Assembly: GCA_963830775.1 (NCBI GenBank)
Contig: CAWHNT010000032.1
Coordinates: 434,001-498,000 of the forward strand
Direction: 5' to 3'
Source of the DNA: CAWHNT01 sp963830775
GTDB taxonomy: Bacteria > Pseudomonadota > Alphaproteobacteria > Geminicoccales > Geminicoccaceae
DNA: 64,000 bases
Shown here: piece by piece, positions 10,216 to 20,351 of the stretch
Position numbering within the stretch: the stretch's first letter is position 1
Layout: each line of letters opens with the position of its first letter
Position numbers and translations under genes: made by a program
The notes under the pieces: model-generated
The model's database searches: none
What the model was told of the DNA's origin: nothing
What the model saw: only the letters and a program-made list of their open reading frames with translations

Positions 10216-11619
10216 TCAGGCCGCGGCGCGTCTCGGGCTTGGAAGCTCCTGGGCCTCCAACGCCTCAAGGAAGCGGCGGCGCCAGGCGACGATGTCGTAG
10301 GTGCGCACGGCCGTCATCATCCGGGCATGCCGCTCCTGCCGCTCCTCCAGTGACATGGTAAGCGCCCGGTCGAGCGCGATCGCCACGCCGGCCACGTCGT
10401 AGGGGTTCACGATCAGGGCTCCGTCGAGATATTCGGCGGCGCCCGCGAAACGGGAGAGGACGAGCACGCCAGGATCCGCTTCCGGCTGGGCCGCCACATA
10501 TTCCTCGGCCACAAGGTTGAGGCCGTCCCGCAACGGCGTGACCAGGCCCACCTTGCTGATGGCGCAGAAGCCCGTGACCGAGCGCCTGGAGTAGGTGCGG
10601 TTGAGGTAGCGCACGGGCGTCCAGTCATGCTCGCCGAAGCGGCCGTTGATGTGCCCGACCAGCCGCTCGATCGAGCGCCGCATGCTCTGGTATTCCGGCA
10701 CCTCCTCGCGCGACGGGGCCGAAATCTGCAACAGGGTCGCCGAGCGCCGATGCTTGCCGTCGTCGCGCACGAGCTGCTCGAAGGCGCGCAGCCGCTCGAT
10801 GATGCCCTTGCTGTAGTCGAGCCGGTCAATGCCCACGATCAGCTTGCGGCCGTCGAGCGAGGCCCCCAATGCCTTGGCCTGCCGCTTGGCCTCGGCGGAG
10901 GCCGCCATCTTCTCGACCTCGCGCACGTCGATCCCGATCGGGCAGGGCAGCAGCCTGACCCGGCGCGTCCCGGTGGATAGGACGTCACCGCCCTCGTCCC
11001 GGGCGTGCAGCTCGCGCGTCAGGTAGTCGGTGAGCTGCTCGACGTCGGTGCGGGTGTGCAGGCCCACGACATCATACTCGGTGAGGTCGCGGCCGAGCTC
11101 CTGATGGCAGGGCAGGGTCGCAAAGACCTGGGCCGCCGGGAACGGGATGTGGAGGAAGAAGCCCATCCTCTGCCGGCAGCCGAGACGGCGCAGCTCGCCC
11201 GCCAGCGGGACCAGATGGTAGTCGTGGATCCAGAGCAGGTCGTCGTCGCGCAGGAGCGGCTTCAGGGCTGCGGCGAAGCGCGCGTTCACCTGCCGGTAGG
11301 TGGTGTAGGCATGCGGATCGAAGCTCGCGAGGTCGACGCGGTAATGGCAGATCGGCCATAAGGCCCGGTTCGAGAACCCGGCATAGTAGCCGCGATGCTC
11401 CTCGCGGCTGAGATCCAGAAGGGCGTAGGTCACCTTGTCCTTCTCGGTGACGCTGGGCGTCTCGACCGGCTCCTCGCAGTGCGCTCCGCTCCAGCCGAAC
11501 CACAGGCCCCCACGCTCGCGCAAGGCCGCCTGCAGGCCGACGGCCAGCCCGCCTGCCGCCGCACCCCGCGCTCCCGGGACGCTGACCCGGTTCGAGACCA
11601 CCACCAACCTGCCTGCCAC
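10216..11619 (-). CDS. otsA: alpha,alpha-trehalose-phosphate synthase
   Basis: Glycosyltransferase family 20 enzyme that makes trehalose 6-phosphate from UDP-glucose and glucose 6-phosphate. I choose the GTG at 11619 (VAGRLVVVSNRVS) because an AGGAG site lies 8 nt upstream and the 467-aa product matches OtsA length; a longer frame to 11760 has no family support. Visible motifs are WIHDYHLVPL (glucose-6-phosphate pocket), FLHIPFPA, VGIDRLDYSKG, and the UDP-glucose site TPLRDGLNLVAEEYVA. It lies 25 bp downstream of otsB in the same operon. Trehalose serves as an osmolyte and desiccation protectant. Confidence 0.95.
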   Translation of the reverse strand: MAGRLVVVSNRVSVPGARGAAAGGLAVGLQAALRERGGLWFGWSGAHCEEPVETPSVTEKDKVTYALLDLSREEHRGYYAGFSNRALWPICHYRVDLASFDPHAYTTYRQVNARFAAALKPLLRDDDLLWIHDYHLVPLAGELRRLGCRQRMGFFLHIPFPAAQVFATLPCHQELGRDLTEYDVVGLHTRTDVEQLTDYLTRELHARDEGGDVLSTGTRRVRLLPCPIGIDVREVEKMAASAEAKRQAKALGASLDGRKLIVGIDRLDYSKGIIERLRAFEQLVRDDGKHRRSATLLQISAPSREEVPEYQSMRRSIERLVGHINGRFGEHDWTPVRYLNRTYSRRSVTGFCAISKVGLVTPLRDGLNLVAEEYVAAQPEADPGVLVLSRFAGAAEYLDGALIVNPYDVAGVAIALDRALTMSLEERQERHARMMTAVRTYDIVAWRRRFLEALEAQELPSPRRAAA

Positions 11620-11644
11620 CCAATTCTCTCCTGCGTCGCCCGCG

Positions 11645-12400
11645 TCAGCCCGCCTGATACGCCGCGCGCGCGAGCCAGCCATGGAGCGCAGGCACGTCGT
11701 CGAGCACCGCCTGAGCCTCCGTCCGCGCCGCCTGGCCGATGCGGACACTGAGGCCGCCAAGCCGGTTTACGACCGAGAACCCTGCCTCGTCCGTCACATC
11801 GTCTCCGACGAACACAGGGATTCGCCCGGCGAAAGGCGGCATCTCCATCAGCCGTGCCACGGCCGCCCCCTTGTCGAAGCCGGCCGGCACCAGTTCTACC
11901 ACCATCTTGCCCGGCAGGAGACGCAGTCTGCCCTGGCTTTCGGCCTCGATCGCGCGCGCCTCGACCTCCGCTGCCTCCGCTGCCTCGGGTGCCTGGCGAA
12001 AATGCAGCGAGACGCTCTCCCCCTTGTCCTCGATCAGCGTCCCTGGGAGGCGGCCTGCCAGGGCGGTGAGCCTCGTCCGGGCCACATCGACGCTGGCCGC
12101 ATCGACCGGCTCGCGCAGCCGGCGCCCATCGGCGAGACGCCGGTCGCGCCCGTGCAGGCCGGCAACCGTCAGCCCGCCCAGCCCCAGAAAACCGTCCACG
12201 GCCTCCACCGGCCGACCCGTGACCACCGCCAGCGCCCCGCCCAGCCGGCGCTCGAGCACCGTCAGGAGCGAGGGCAGACCGGCCGTGGGCCGCACGGAAT
12301 CGGGCGTCGGTGCGATCTCGACCAGCGTGCCGTCGAAATCGAGAAACAAGGCGTCACGATCCGGCGCGATCTCGCGCGGCTTGTCCAGTGCCACTCCCAC
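11645..12400 (-). CDS. otsB: trehalose-6-phosphate phosphatase
   Basis: HAD-superfamily phosphatase, 251 aa, completing trehalose synthesis with OtsA. The nucleophile motif is FLDFDGTLVEIAP (residues 19-31), with AVVTGRPVEAVD as the motif II region, the cap domain following, and VFVGDDVTDEAGF as the Mg-binding motif near residue 195. It is first of the two-gene ots operon and divergent from ygfZ, with 104 bp between starts for both promoters. Confidence 0.95.
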   Translation of the reverse strand: MGVALDKPREIAPDRDALFLDFDGTLVEIAPTPDSVRPTAGLPSLLTVLERRLGGALAVVTGRPVEAVDGFLGLGGLTVAGLHGRDRRLADGRRLREPVDAASVDVARTRLTALAGRLPGTLIEDKGESVSLHFRQAPEAAEAAEVEARAIEAESQGRLRLLPGKMVVELVPAGFDKGAAVARLMEMPPFAGRIPVFVGDDVTDEAGFSVVNRLGGLSVRIGQAARTEAQAVLDDVPALHGWLARAAYQAG

Positions 12401-12504
12401 GCTCCCGCCCCGAGCCCAGCAAACCGGCCCCGGCCCCTTGCAGGGCCGGTCCGCGGGTGCAACTCAAAGCCGATAAGCTTGTTCCGCAACCGCACGAGGC
12501 AAGC

Positions 12505-13382
12505 ATGGCGGACCTGACGCTGGCACACCTGCCCGACCGTGCGACCTTGCGCGTGGCCGGACCGGAAGCTCGCCCCTTCCTCCAGGGCCTGATCAGCAAC
12601 GATGTCGACCTGCTGGCCCCCGGCAGACCACTCTACGCCGCCCTGCTGACGCCGCAGGGCCGCTACCTGTTCGACTTCATCCTGGTCGATGAGGGCGACG
12701 CCATCCTGCTCGACACTGAGCGGGAGCGCGCCGCCGAACTGCGCCAGCGCCTGATGATGTACCGCCTGCGCTCCAAGGTGACGATCGAGGAGCCCGAGCC
12801 GGCACTGGTGGTATTGGCGCTGTTCGGCCCAGGTGCCAGCGCAGCATCGGCCGGGCCACTTGCGTTCGTCGATCCGCGCCTGGACGAGCTGGGCTGGCGC
12901 ATCATCGTGCCGCGAGCACGAGGTCGACGACCTCGCTCGCCGTCTCCAGTTGGAGCCAGCCAAGCCCCGAGACCTACGACCGTCATCGCCTCCGATTGGG
13001 TGTCCCCGACGGCAGCCGCGACCTCGTCCCGCAGAAGGCGCTCCTCCTGGAAAGCGGCTTCGAGGAGCTGCACGGTGTTAGCTTCGAGAAAGGCTGCTTC
13101 GTAGGCCAGGAACTGACGGCGCGCAGCAAACATCGCGGGCTCGTCAAGAAGCGGCTGTTCCCGGTGCGGGTGGAGGGGCCGCTGCCGGAGCCGGGCACGA
13201 TCATCCTCAATGGCGGGAAGGAGGCCGGTGAGCTGCGCTCGGGGCTGGAGAACCGGGCGCTGGCGCTTCTAAGGCTGGAGGCAGCCAGCGCTGCACTCAG
13301 CGGCCATGCCGGCCTTCTCGCGAGCGGAAGCAGCATCGTCCCGGAACCGCCAGGCTGGATGCAGCTGCCCGTCAGCTCGTGA
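12505..13382 (+). CDS. ygfZ: YgfZ/GcvT-fold folate-binding protein (two frameshifts)
   Basis: Tetrahydrofolate-binding protein of the YgfZ/IBA57 family, about 291 aa, which helps assemble or repair certain iron-sulfur enzymes. The N terminus has LRVAGPEARPFLQGLISNDV and the family signature is KGCFVGQELTAR, with Phe where KGCYVGQE is usual. Two +1 shifts, near 12913 and 12960, separate three segments: up to WRIIVP, then REHEVDDLARRLQLEP, then PETYDRHRLRLGVPDG. All three match the family in order, so I treat them as one gene. Confidence 0.85.
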
Positions 13383-13399
13383 CAATCGCCGGCGTCAGC

Positions 13400-13642
13400 T
13401 TATGGAGAGGCATCGACCGCGTGTGGCACCGCAGGTACCCAGTCCACATAGGTCACCACCGTGCTGGGCGACGGCACCGGCAGCTCGTCTTCTTCCAGCC
13501 CTTCCACGTGGAACTGGATCGCCCGCTCGATCTCGGCTTCCACCGCGGCAATGGTCGGTCCGGTTGCCACGCAGCCCGGCAGGTCGGGCACGTAGCCCGA
13601 GTAGTTGCCCTCGGCCTTCTCGATGACGACGGCGTAGCGCAT
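13400..13642 (-). CDS. HicB-family antitoxin-like protein, orphan
   Basis: An 80-aa protein made almost entirely of a HicB-like partial RNase H fold (MRYAVVIEKAEGNYSGYVPD..., LPGCVATGPT, AIQFHVEGLEEDELPVP). HicB usually neutralises the HicA mRNA interferase encoded next to it and often carries a C-terminal DNA-binding domain; here there is neither a HicA-like ORF nor such a domain. Its ATG overlaps the meaB stop (TGATG), so translation is probably coupled to meaB and ppdK. It may be a solitary relic or a HicB-like protein with another role. Confidence 0.8.
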   Translation of the reverse strand: MRYAVVIEKAEGNYSGYVPDLPGCVATGPTIAAVEAEIERAIQFHVEGLEEDELPVPSPSTVVTYVDWVPAVPHAVDASP

Positions 13643-14601
13643 CAGTGCAGCTCCTTGAGCTCAGCGTCCGGCCCTCGGCTTCGTCTCAGCTCCAGTCGCT
13701 GCAAGACGGAAGTGACGCGTCGGAAAGGTGAGGCTGACGGCTCGGCGGTTTCGAGCAATGGGCGGGCCCGCTCGGCACCCCGGCGGCCGACCTCGTCGCG
13801 GACGGCGCGCTCCAGCCACAGATTGCCCTGGGCCCTGCGCCTCTCGGCAAGGTCGCCGGCCAGCCAGGCCCGATGCTCCTCGACCGCGTCCAGCAGTGCC
13901 TCGATCCCTTCGCCCGTCGCAGCCGCCACCGAGAGCACCTTCGGGCGCCAGCCGCCGGGCTGGGAAGTGACGCTGAGGGCCAGCTCGAGGTCGCGGCGGG
14001 CGCGCTCCGCCAGCGAGCCGAGGTCCGCCTTCGTGACCACCGCTATGTCGGGCGTCTCGACGATCCCGGCCTTCATGTATTGCAGGCTGTCGCCCGAGGC
14101 GGGTTGGATGGCGAGGATCACGGTGTCGGCGAGATCGGCGACCTCGGTCTCGGACTGACCCACGCCCACGGTCTCGATCACCACGATGTCGTAGAGCGCG
14201 CGCATCAGCACGGCAGCGGCGGCGCAGAGGTCGGAGAGGCCGCCCAGGCGGTCGCGGGCGGCCATCGAGCGGACGAAGACGCCCCGGTCCTCGGGGTCGA
14301 CCTCGATCCGCGTCCGGTCGCCGAGCAGCGCACCGCCGGTGCGGCGCGAGGAGGGGTCGACGGCGATCACGCCCACGGTCTGCGCCTTCGCGCGCCAGGC
14401 ACGGACCAGGGCCGAGACCAGGGTCGACTTGCCCACGCCCGGCGGGCCGGTGAGGCCGATCACATGGCCCTTCGGGGCTGCCCAGGCGGCATCGAGGAGC
14501 GCCAGCGTCGCCTCGGCGTCGGGTGCAGCCTCGGCCTGGGCCAGCGCGCGTGCGAGTGCCGCCTTGCCGCCATGGCACAGCGCGGCGAGCGGGTCGCTCA
14601 A
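13642..14601 (-). CDS. meaB: methylmalonyl-CoA mutase-associated GTPase MeaB
   Basis: G3E-family GTPase of 319 aa that protects and reloads the B12-dependent methylmalonyl-CoA mutase. Walker A/G1 is GLTGPPGVGKSTL near residue 49, the base-binding and switch regions include VDPSSRRTGGALLGDRTR, and the family block VIETVGVGQSE is intact; the NKxD-like motif is VTKADL. It overlaps ppdK by 4 bp (ATGA) and hicB by 1 bp. The mutase itself is not in this window. Confidence 0.95.
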   Translation of the reverse strand: MSDPLAALCHGGKAALARALAQAEAAPDAEATLALLDAAWAAPKGHVIGLTGPPGVGKSTLVSALVRAWRAKAQTVGVIAVDPSSRRTGGALLGDRTRIEVDPEDRGVFVRSMAARDRLGGLSDLCAAAAVLMRALYDIVVIETVGVGQSETEVADLADTVILAIQPASGDSLQYMKAGIVETPDIAVVTKADLGSLAERARRDLELALSVTSQPGGWRPKVLSVAAATGEGIEALLDAVEEHRAWLAGDLAERRRAQGNLWLERAVRDEVGRRGAERARPLLETAEPSASPFRRVTSVLQRLELRRSRGPDAELKELH

Positions 14602-17270
14602 TGCGCCTTCTTGCCTTCCAGTGCTGCCTGGGCGGCGGCGAGACGGGCGATCGGGACGCGGTAGGGGGAGCAGGAGACATAGTCGAGCCCGGCCCGGTCG
14701 CAGAAGCCCACCGAGGCCGGGTCGCCGCCATGCTCGCCGCAGATGCCGAGCTTGATGTCGGCCCGGGTCTGCCGGCCGCGCTGCACGGCGATCCTGATCA
14801 GCTCGCCCACGCCGGTCTGGTCGAGGCTCTGGAACGGGTCCGCCTGGAAGATCTCGGCCTTGAGATAGGCGTCGAGGAACTTGCCGGAATCGTCGCGGCT
14901 GAGGCCCAGGGTCATCTGGGTGAGGTCGTTGGTGCCGAAGCTGAAGAAGGCCGCGTGCTGCGCGATCTCGGCCGCCTGGAGGGCCGCCCGCGGCAGCTCG
15001 ATCATCGTGCCGACGAGATACTGCAGCTCGCGGCCCTTCTCCTTCGTCACCTCGGCTGCCACCGCGTCGATCCGTTCCTTCAGGAGCTCCAGCTCACGGG
15101 CCATGCCCACCAGCGGGATCATCACCTCCGGGATCACCGTCTCGCCATCGTGCTCCTCGACCAGGACCGCCGCCTCGAAGATGGCCCGGGCCTGCATCTC
15201 GTAGATCTCGGGGAAGAGCACGCCGAGGCGGCAGCCGCGCAGGCCCAGCATCGGGTTGGTCTCGTGCAGCTCGGCGATCCGGCGCCGCACGGTCTTGAGC
15301 TCGACATGGGCCGCCTTGGCCACGGCCTCGAGGTCCTCCTCCTCCTTGGGCAGGAACTCGTGCAGCGGCGGGTCGAGCAGCCGGATGGTCACCGGCAGGC
15401 CGCGCATGATCTGGAACAGCTCGACGAAGTCGTCCCGCTGCATCGGCAGCAGCTTGGCCAGCGCCCGCTTCCGCCCTCCGGCGTCGCCGGCCAGGATCAT
15501 CTCCTGCATCGCGATGATGCGGTCGGGCTGGAAGAACATGTGCTCGGTGCGGCAGAGCCCGATGCCCTCGGCGCCGAAGCGGATCGCGGTACGGGCGTCG
15601 TTGGGCGTCTCGGCGTTGGTGCGCACCTTGAGGCGCCGGTGCGCGTCGGCCCAGCCCATCAGCGTGGTGAAGTCGCCCGAGAGCTGCGGGTCGACCGTGG
15701 GCACCTGGCCCAGCATCACGGTCCCCTCGCCGCCGTCGATGGTGATCACCTCGCCCTCGGCGACGGTCACACCTTTGCCCGTGATCGTGCGCTCGGCATG
15801 GTTGATGGTGAGATCGCCCGCACCGCACACGCAGGCCTTGCCCATGCCGCGGGCCACCACGGCGGCATGGCTGGTCATCCCGCCGCGCGAGGTCAGGATG
15901 CCCTTGGCCGCGTTCATGCCGTGGATGTCGTCGGGCGAGGTCTCGACCCGGACCAGGATGACGGCCACGCCCTCCTTGGCCCGCTTCTCGGCATCGTCGG
16001 CCGTGAACACCACCGCCCCCGAGACGGCACCCGGCGAGGCCGGCAGGCCCTTGCCGATCACCTTGCGCTCGGCCTTGGGGTCGAGCGTGGGGTGGAGGAG
16101 CTGGTCGAGCGAGGCCGGGTCGACCCGCAGCACCGCCTCCTCCTCGCTGATCAGCCCTTCCTGCGCCATGTCGACGGCGATCCTGAGCGCTGCCGGGGCC
16201 GTGCGCTTGCCGCTGCGGGTCTGGAGGACGTAGAGCCGGCCCTGCTGGACCGTGAACTCGATGTCCTGCATCTCGCGATAGTGGCCTTCGAGCCGGTCGA
16301 ACAGCCGGGCCAGCTCCTCGAAGGTGGCGGGCAGCGCGTCCTCCATCGACTGCCCCGCACCGCCGCCCGAGGCCGCCATGGCGTTGCTCAGCGGCTGCGG
16401 CGTGCGGATGCCGGCCACCACGTCCTCGCCCTGGGCGTTGATCAGGAACTCGCCGTAATAGAGCTTCTCGCCGGTCGAGGGATTGCGGGTGAAGGCGACG
16501 CCGGTCGCACAGTCCTGGCCCATATTGCCGAACACCATGGCCTGCACGGTGACGGCGGTGCCCATCCGGCTCGAGATGTTGTGCAGCCGCCGGTAGGTCA
16601 CGGCACGGGGCGTCTCCCACGAGCCGAACACGGCCCCGATTGCCCCCCAGAGCTGCTGCTTGGGATCCTGCGGGAAGTCGGCACCGGTGTCCTTGGCCAC
16701 GATCGCCTTGTAGCTCTCGACCAGCAGGGCCAGTGCCGCGGCATCGAGGTCGGTGTCGAAGCGCGCCTTCCTGGCCCGCTTCAGGTCCTCCAGCGCCTCC
16801 TCGAAGAGGTAGTGGTCGACCCCCAGCACCACGTCGCCATACATCTGCAGGAAGCGGCGGTAGCTGTCATAGGCGAAGCGCCGGTCGCCGCTGGCGAGCG
16901 CAAGACCTTCCACCGTCTCGTCGTTGAGGCCCAGGTTGAGGACGGTGTCCATCATCCCCGGCATCGAGACCGGGGCGCCGGAGCGGACCGAGACCAGGAG
17001 CGGCCGCTCCGGGTCGCCGAAGCGGCGGTCGAGCTGGCGCTCGACCGTGGCCAGCGCCGCCTCGACCTCCTGCGTCAGGTCGTCGGGGTAGCTCTGCCCG
17101 TGCGCGTAGTACCAGGTGCAGACCTCGGTCGTGATGGTGAAGCCCGGCGGCACCGGCAGGCCCAGGCTCGACATCTCGGCCAAGCCCGCACCCTTGCCGC
17201 CGAGCAGGTCCTTCATCGCACCAGTGCCGTCCGCCCGGCCCTCGCCGAACCCGTAGACCCACTTGGCCAT
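14598..17270 (-). CDS. ppdK: pyruvate, phosphate dikinase
   Basis: Full-length 890-aa enzyme interconverting pyruvate, ATP and phosphate with PEP, AMP and PPi. The N-terminal ATP-grasp domain begins MAKWVYGFGEG and has GGKGAGLAEMSSLGLPVPPG; the phosphohistidine swivel motif is GGMTSHAAVVARGMG (about residue 450); the C-terminal TIM-barrel PEP/pyruvate domain has LCRTEHMFF and the block FGTNDLTQMTLG, then CGEHGGDPASV. It is intact although genes on both sides of the region carry frameshifts. It supports gluconeogenesis or PPi-linked glycolysis. Confidence 0.97.
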   Translation of the reverse strand: MAKWVYGFGEGRADGTGAMKDLLGGKGAGLAEMSSLGLPVPPGFTITTEVCTWYYAHGQSYPDDLTQEVEAALATVERQLDRRFGDPERPLLVSVRSGAPVSMPGMMDTVLNLGLNDETVEGLALASGDRRFAYDSYRRFLQMYGDVVLGVDHYLFEEALEDLKRARKARFDTDLDAAALALLVESYKAIVAKDTGADFPQDPKQQLWGAIGAVFGSWETPRAVTYRRLHNISSRMGTAVTVQAMVFGNMGQDCATGVAFTRNPSTGEKLYYGEFLINAQGEDVVAGIRTPQPLSNAMAASGGGAGQSMEDALPATFEELARLFDRLEGHYREMQDIEFTVQQGRLYVLQTRSGKRTAPAALRIAVDMAQEGLISEEEAVLRVDPASLDQLLHPTLDPKAERKVIGKGLPASPGAVSGAVVFTADDAEKRAKEGVAVILVRVETSPDDIHGMNAAKGILTSRGGMTSHAAVVARGMGKACVCGAGDLTINHAERTITGKGVTVAEGEVITIDGGEGTVMLGQVPTVDPQLSGDFTTLMGWADAHRRLKVRTNAETPNDARTAIRFGAEGIGLCRTEHMFFQPDRIIAMQEMILAGDAGGRKRALAKLLPMQRDDFVELFQIMRGLPVTIRLLDPPLHEFLPKEEEDLEAVAKAAHVELKTVRRRIAELHETNPMLGLRGCRLGVLFPEIYEMQARAIFEAAVLVEEHDGETVIPEVMIPLVGMARELELLKERIDAVAAEVTKEKGRELQYLVGTMIELPRAALQAAEIAQHAAFFSFGTNDLTQMTLGLSRDDSGKFLDAYLKAEIFQADPFQSLDQTGVGELIRIAVQRGRQTRADIKLGICGEHGGDPASVGFCDRAGLDYVSCSPYRVPIARLAAAQAALEGKKAH

Positions 17271-17297
17271 CCGTCGCCTATCCTCTCGCAGGCCCCG

Positions 17298-19400
17298 CTA
17301 GGGCCCGACATCCTCGATCAGCCCGAAGTCCGCCACGCGACCCAGTGCCGAGCGTATCAACCCCAGAAGCCGCAGCCGGTTCGCCCGCAGCTCCGGCTCG
17401 TCCGCGTTCACCATCACCCGGTCGAAGAACTCGTCCACCGGTGCGCGCAAGGCTCGGCAAGGGCCGTCATCGCATCCGCATAATCCTCGGCCGCTAGTGC
17501 CGCCTCGATGCGCTCCAGCACCTGCAGGAGGGCCTCGTGCAGCGCCCGCTCGGCAGGCTCGCGCAGCAGCGCCGGATCGGGCGCCCCCTCGTAGCGCCGC
17601 TTGTCCTTCTTCTCCTCGATCCCGACGATGTTGCTGGCGCGGCGATAGGCCGTGAGCAGGTTGCGCCCGTCCTCGCTGACGAGGAACGCGTTGAGCGCGT
17701 CGACGCGGGCGCAGCAGACGGACGAGATCGTCCTCCTCGCCCACGGCGAACACGGCGCTGACCAGATCGTGCCGCACGCCCTCGCCGCGCAGGTGGACCT
17801 TCAGGCGATCGGCGAAGAACCGCAACAGTTCCTCGATCGTAGCTCTCGCCACGCTCCGGCAAAGCGCGTCGCCGTACCCGTCGAGAGCCGCACTCGAACG
17901 CCTGTCGCAGCGGCAGGCGGAGCCGGTTCTCCAGGACGAGCCGTGATCACGCCGCAGAGCTGCACGCCGCAGTGCGAACGGATCCTTGGAGCCCGTCGGC
18001 TTGATGTCTGCCGCGAAGAAGCCGGCCAGCGTATCGAGCTTCTCGGCCAGCGCCACGACGACGCTCGCAGGCTCGCTCGGGCAGCGATCGTCCGGCCCCT
18101 TGGGCGCATAATGCTCGGCAATGGCTCGACGCCACTGCCTCGTCCTCGCCCTGGGCACGGGCGTAGTGCCCGCCCATGATCCCCTGCAGCTCGGGAAACT
18201 CGCCCACCATGCCGGTCCGGAGATCGGCCTTCGCGAGCAGGGCCGCACGCTCGGTCGTCGGCTCGGTCGGCACCCGGAAGATGCGGCACGAGCCGTACCG
18301 GCCAGCGCAACCAGCCGCTCCACCCTCTGCCCCAGCGAGCCGAGCTCGGCGTGGAAGACCATCTGGTCGAGGCCGGGCAGATAGCTCTCGAGCGGTCGCT
18401 TCCGGTCCTGCTCCCAGAAGAAGCGCGCATCCCACAGGCGGGCGCGCAGCACATATTCGTTGCCGGCAACGATGGTCGCACCCTGATCGGGCGTCTCGAT
18501 GTTGGCGACGGTGATGAACCAGGGGGCCAGCGACCCGTCGCTGCTCTCAAGCGCGAGGTAGCGCTGATGCGTGCGCATCGAGGTCGTGAGAACCTCGGCC
18601 GGCAGCGCCATCGACGCCTCGTCGATCCGGCCGATCAGCGGCACCGGCCACTCGACCAGGCCCTTCAGCTCGTCGAGCAGCCCCGGGTCGGAGCGCAGGC
18701 GCAGACCGCGCTCTTCAGCAAGTCTTAAGGCCTTTGCCTCTATAGTCTTCCGGCGCTCGGATGCGTCGATCTCGACGAAGGAGGAATAGAGCTTGTCCCG
18801 ATAATCGGCAAAGTCGCGGACCTGGATCGGGCCCGGGGCCATGAACCGGTGGCCGAAGGTCGTGTCGCCGCTCTCCACGCCCGCGAAGGTGAAGGGCACT
18901 ACCTGGCCGTCGAAGAGGCAGACGAATTGCATGCAGCGGCCGCACCCAGCGCGCATCGCCCGAACCCCAGCGCATCGACTTGGGCCAGGGAAAGCGGGCG
19001 AGCAGCTGCCGGGAACTGCCTCCGCCAGGAGCTCTGGCCGTGGTCGCGGCCCGGTTCGTCGATGACGCGCGATAGAAACTCCGGCCCTTCATGTCTCCTC
19101 GGCTCCTCCAGCCGGTATTGCCGACCAGCCGAGACTGGCGAGGAAGCCCTCGACGGCCTGTTTCCGGAGCGTCTGCCTTGGGACCCGTCGCTCGACCTGC
19201 CGATCCGGCTGGCGCGCGGGCAGATCCTCTGACCACGACGCCAAGACGCCGCGGCGTAGCAAAGGCCCGGACAGCGTCCATCGATCAGCTCGTACGGGTT
19301 CAGGACCCCTTTGATACGCAGCAGCGAAGCTCTCCGCCGCCCGATCCTGCATCCGGGCCGGGATCTCTTCCGAGAACAGCTCCAGCAGAAGCTCAGGCAT
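17298..19400 (-). CDS. glyS: glycine-tRNA ligase beta subunit (multiply frameshifted)
   Basis: Beta subunit of the alpha2beta2 glycyl-tRNA synthetase. The start MPELLLELFSEEIPARMQ overlaps the end of glyQ by 8 bp, as is usual. Family segments recur in the right order but in different frames: FATPRRLGVVVRG (19250), YSSFVEIDASERRKTI and VPLIGRIDEASM (18800-18600), LTTSMRTHQRYLALES (18570), NEYVLRARLWDARFFWEQDR (18450), VVALAEKLDTLAGFF (18060), and C-terminal VDEFFDRVMVN (17420). At least six single-base shifts are needed to join them. The gene is essential when glyQ is of this type, so sequence error is the likely explanation; overall length (2103 bp) is normal. Confidence 0.85.
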
Positions 19401-20262
19401 GGGTGCGGCTCACGAGCCAGGCTTCCGCACAGGCCTTCGCCAGCGTGCGCACGCGGCCGATATAGGCCTGACGCTCGGTGACGCTGATCACGCCGCGGGC
19501 GTCCAGCAGGTTGAAGAGGTGCGAGGCCTTGAGGCACTGGTCGTAGGCGGGCAGCGCCAGCTTGCGGTCCAGGATCAGCCGGCAGTGGCGCTCGGCGTCC
19601 TCGAAGTGGCGGAAGAGGATCTCGGTGTCGGCGACCTCGAAGTTGAAGGCCGAGTATTCGCGCTCGGCCTGTAGGAACACGTCACGGTACTTGAAGCCGC
19701 GGCCGTTGAAGTCGAGGTCGTAGACGTTCTCCACTCCCTGCACGTACATGGCGAGGCGCTCGAGGCCGTAGGTCAGCTCGCCCGAGACCGGGCGGCAGTC
19801 GAACCCGCCCACCTGCTGGAAGTAGGTGAACTGGGAGACTTCCATCCCGTCGCACCAGACTTCCCAGCCCAGGCCCCAGGCACCCAGCGTGGGGCTTTCC
19901 CAGTCGTCCTCGACGAAGCGGAGGTCGTGCAGCTTGGGGTCGATGCCGAGCGCGTAGAGGCTCTTGAGGTAGAGGTCCTGCAGATCGGGCGGGGAGGGCT
20001 TCAGGATCACCTGGAACTGGTAATAGTGCTGGAGCCGGTTCGGGTTCTCGCCGTAACGGCCATCGGTGGGCCGGCGCGAGGGCTGGACGTAGGCCGCCTT
20101 CCAGGGCTCGGGGCCCAGCGCCCGCAAGGTGGTGGCGGGGTGGAACGTGCCCGCACCCACCTCCATGTCGTAGGGCTGAAGGATGACGCAGCCCTGGTCC
20201 GCCCAGTAGCGCTGGAGGGTCAGGATCAGGTCCTGAAAGCTGGGCGGGCGGATTTCCGGCAC
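19393..20262 (-). CDS. glyQ: glycine-tRNA ligase alpha subunit
   Basis: Catalytic alpha subunit (289 aa) of the bacterial glycyl-tRNA synthetase. It is intact and very well conserved, with the class II core blocks RYWADQGCVILQPYDMEVG, TFHPATTLRALGPEPW, YVQPSRRPTDGRYGENPNR and GLGWEVWCDGMEVSQFTYF. It forms an operon with glyS, which follows with an 8-bp overlap. No T-box leader is seen upstream. Confidence 0.97.
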   Translation of the reverse strand: MPEIRPPSFQDLILTLQRYWADQGCVILQPYDMEVGAGTFHPATTLRALGPEPWKAAYVQPSRRPTDGRYGENPNRLQHYYQFQVILKPSPPDLQDLYLKSLYALGIDPKLHDLRFVEDDWESPTLGAWGLGWEVWCDGMEVSQFTYFQQVGGFDCRPVSGELTYGLERLAMYVQGVENVYDLDFNGRGFKYRDVFLQAEREYSAFNFEVADTEILFRHFEDAERHCRLILDRKLALPAYDQCLKASHLFNLLDARGVISVTERQAYIGRVRTLAKACAEAWLVSRTHA

Positions 20263-20351
20263 GGCGTCTCTTGTCTGCTCCGAGCGTTTTTGCTGCGGCG
20301 CAGCTTAGGCAGGGCGAATTGCCCGGGTCAATGCGCGCGGCTTGCGCGGGG

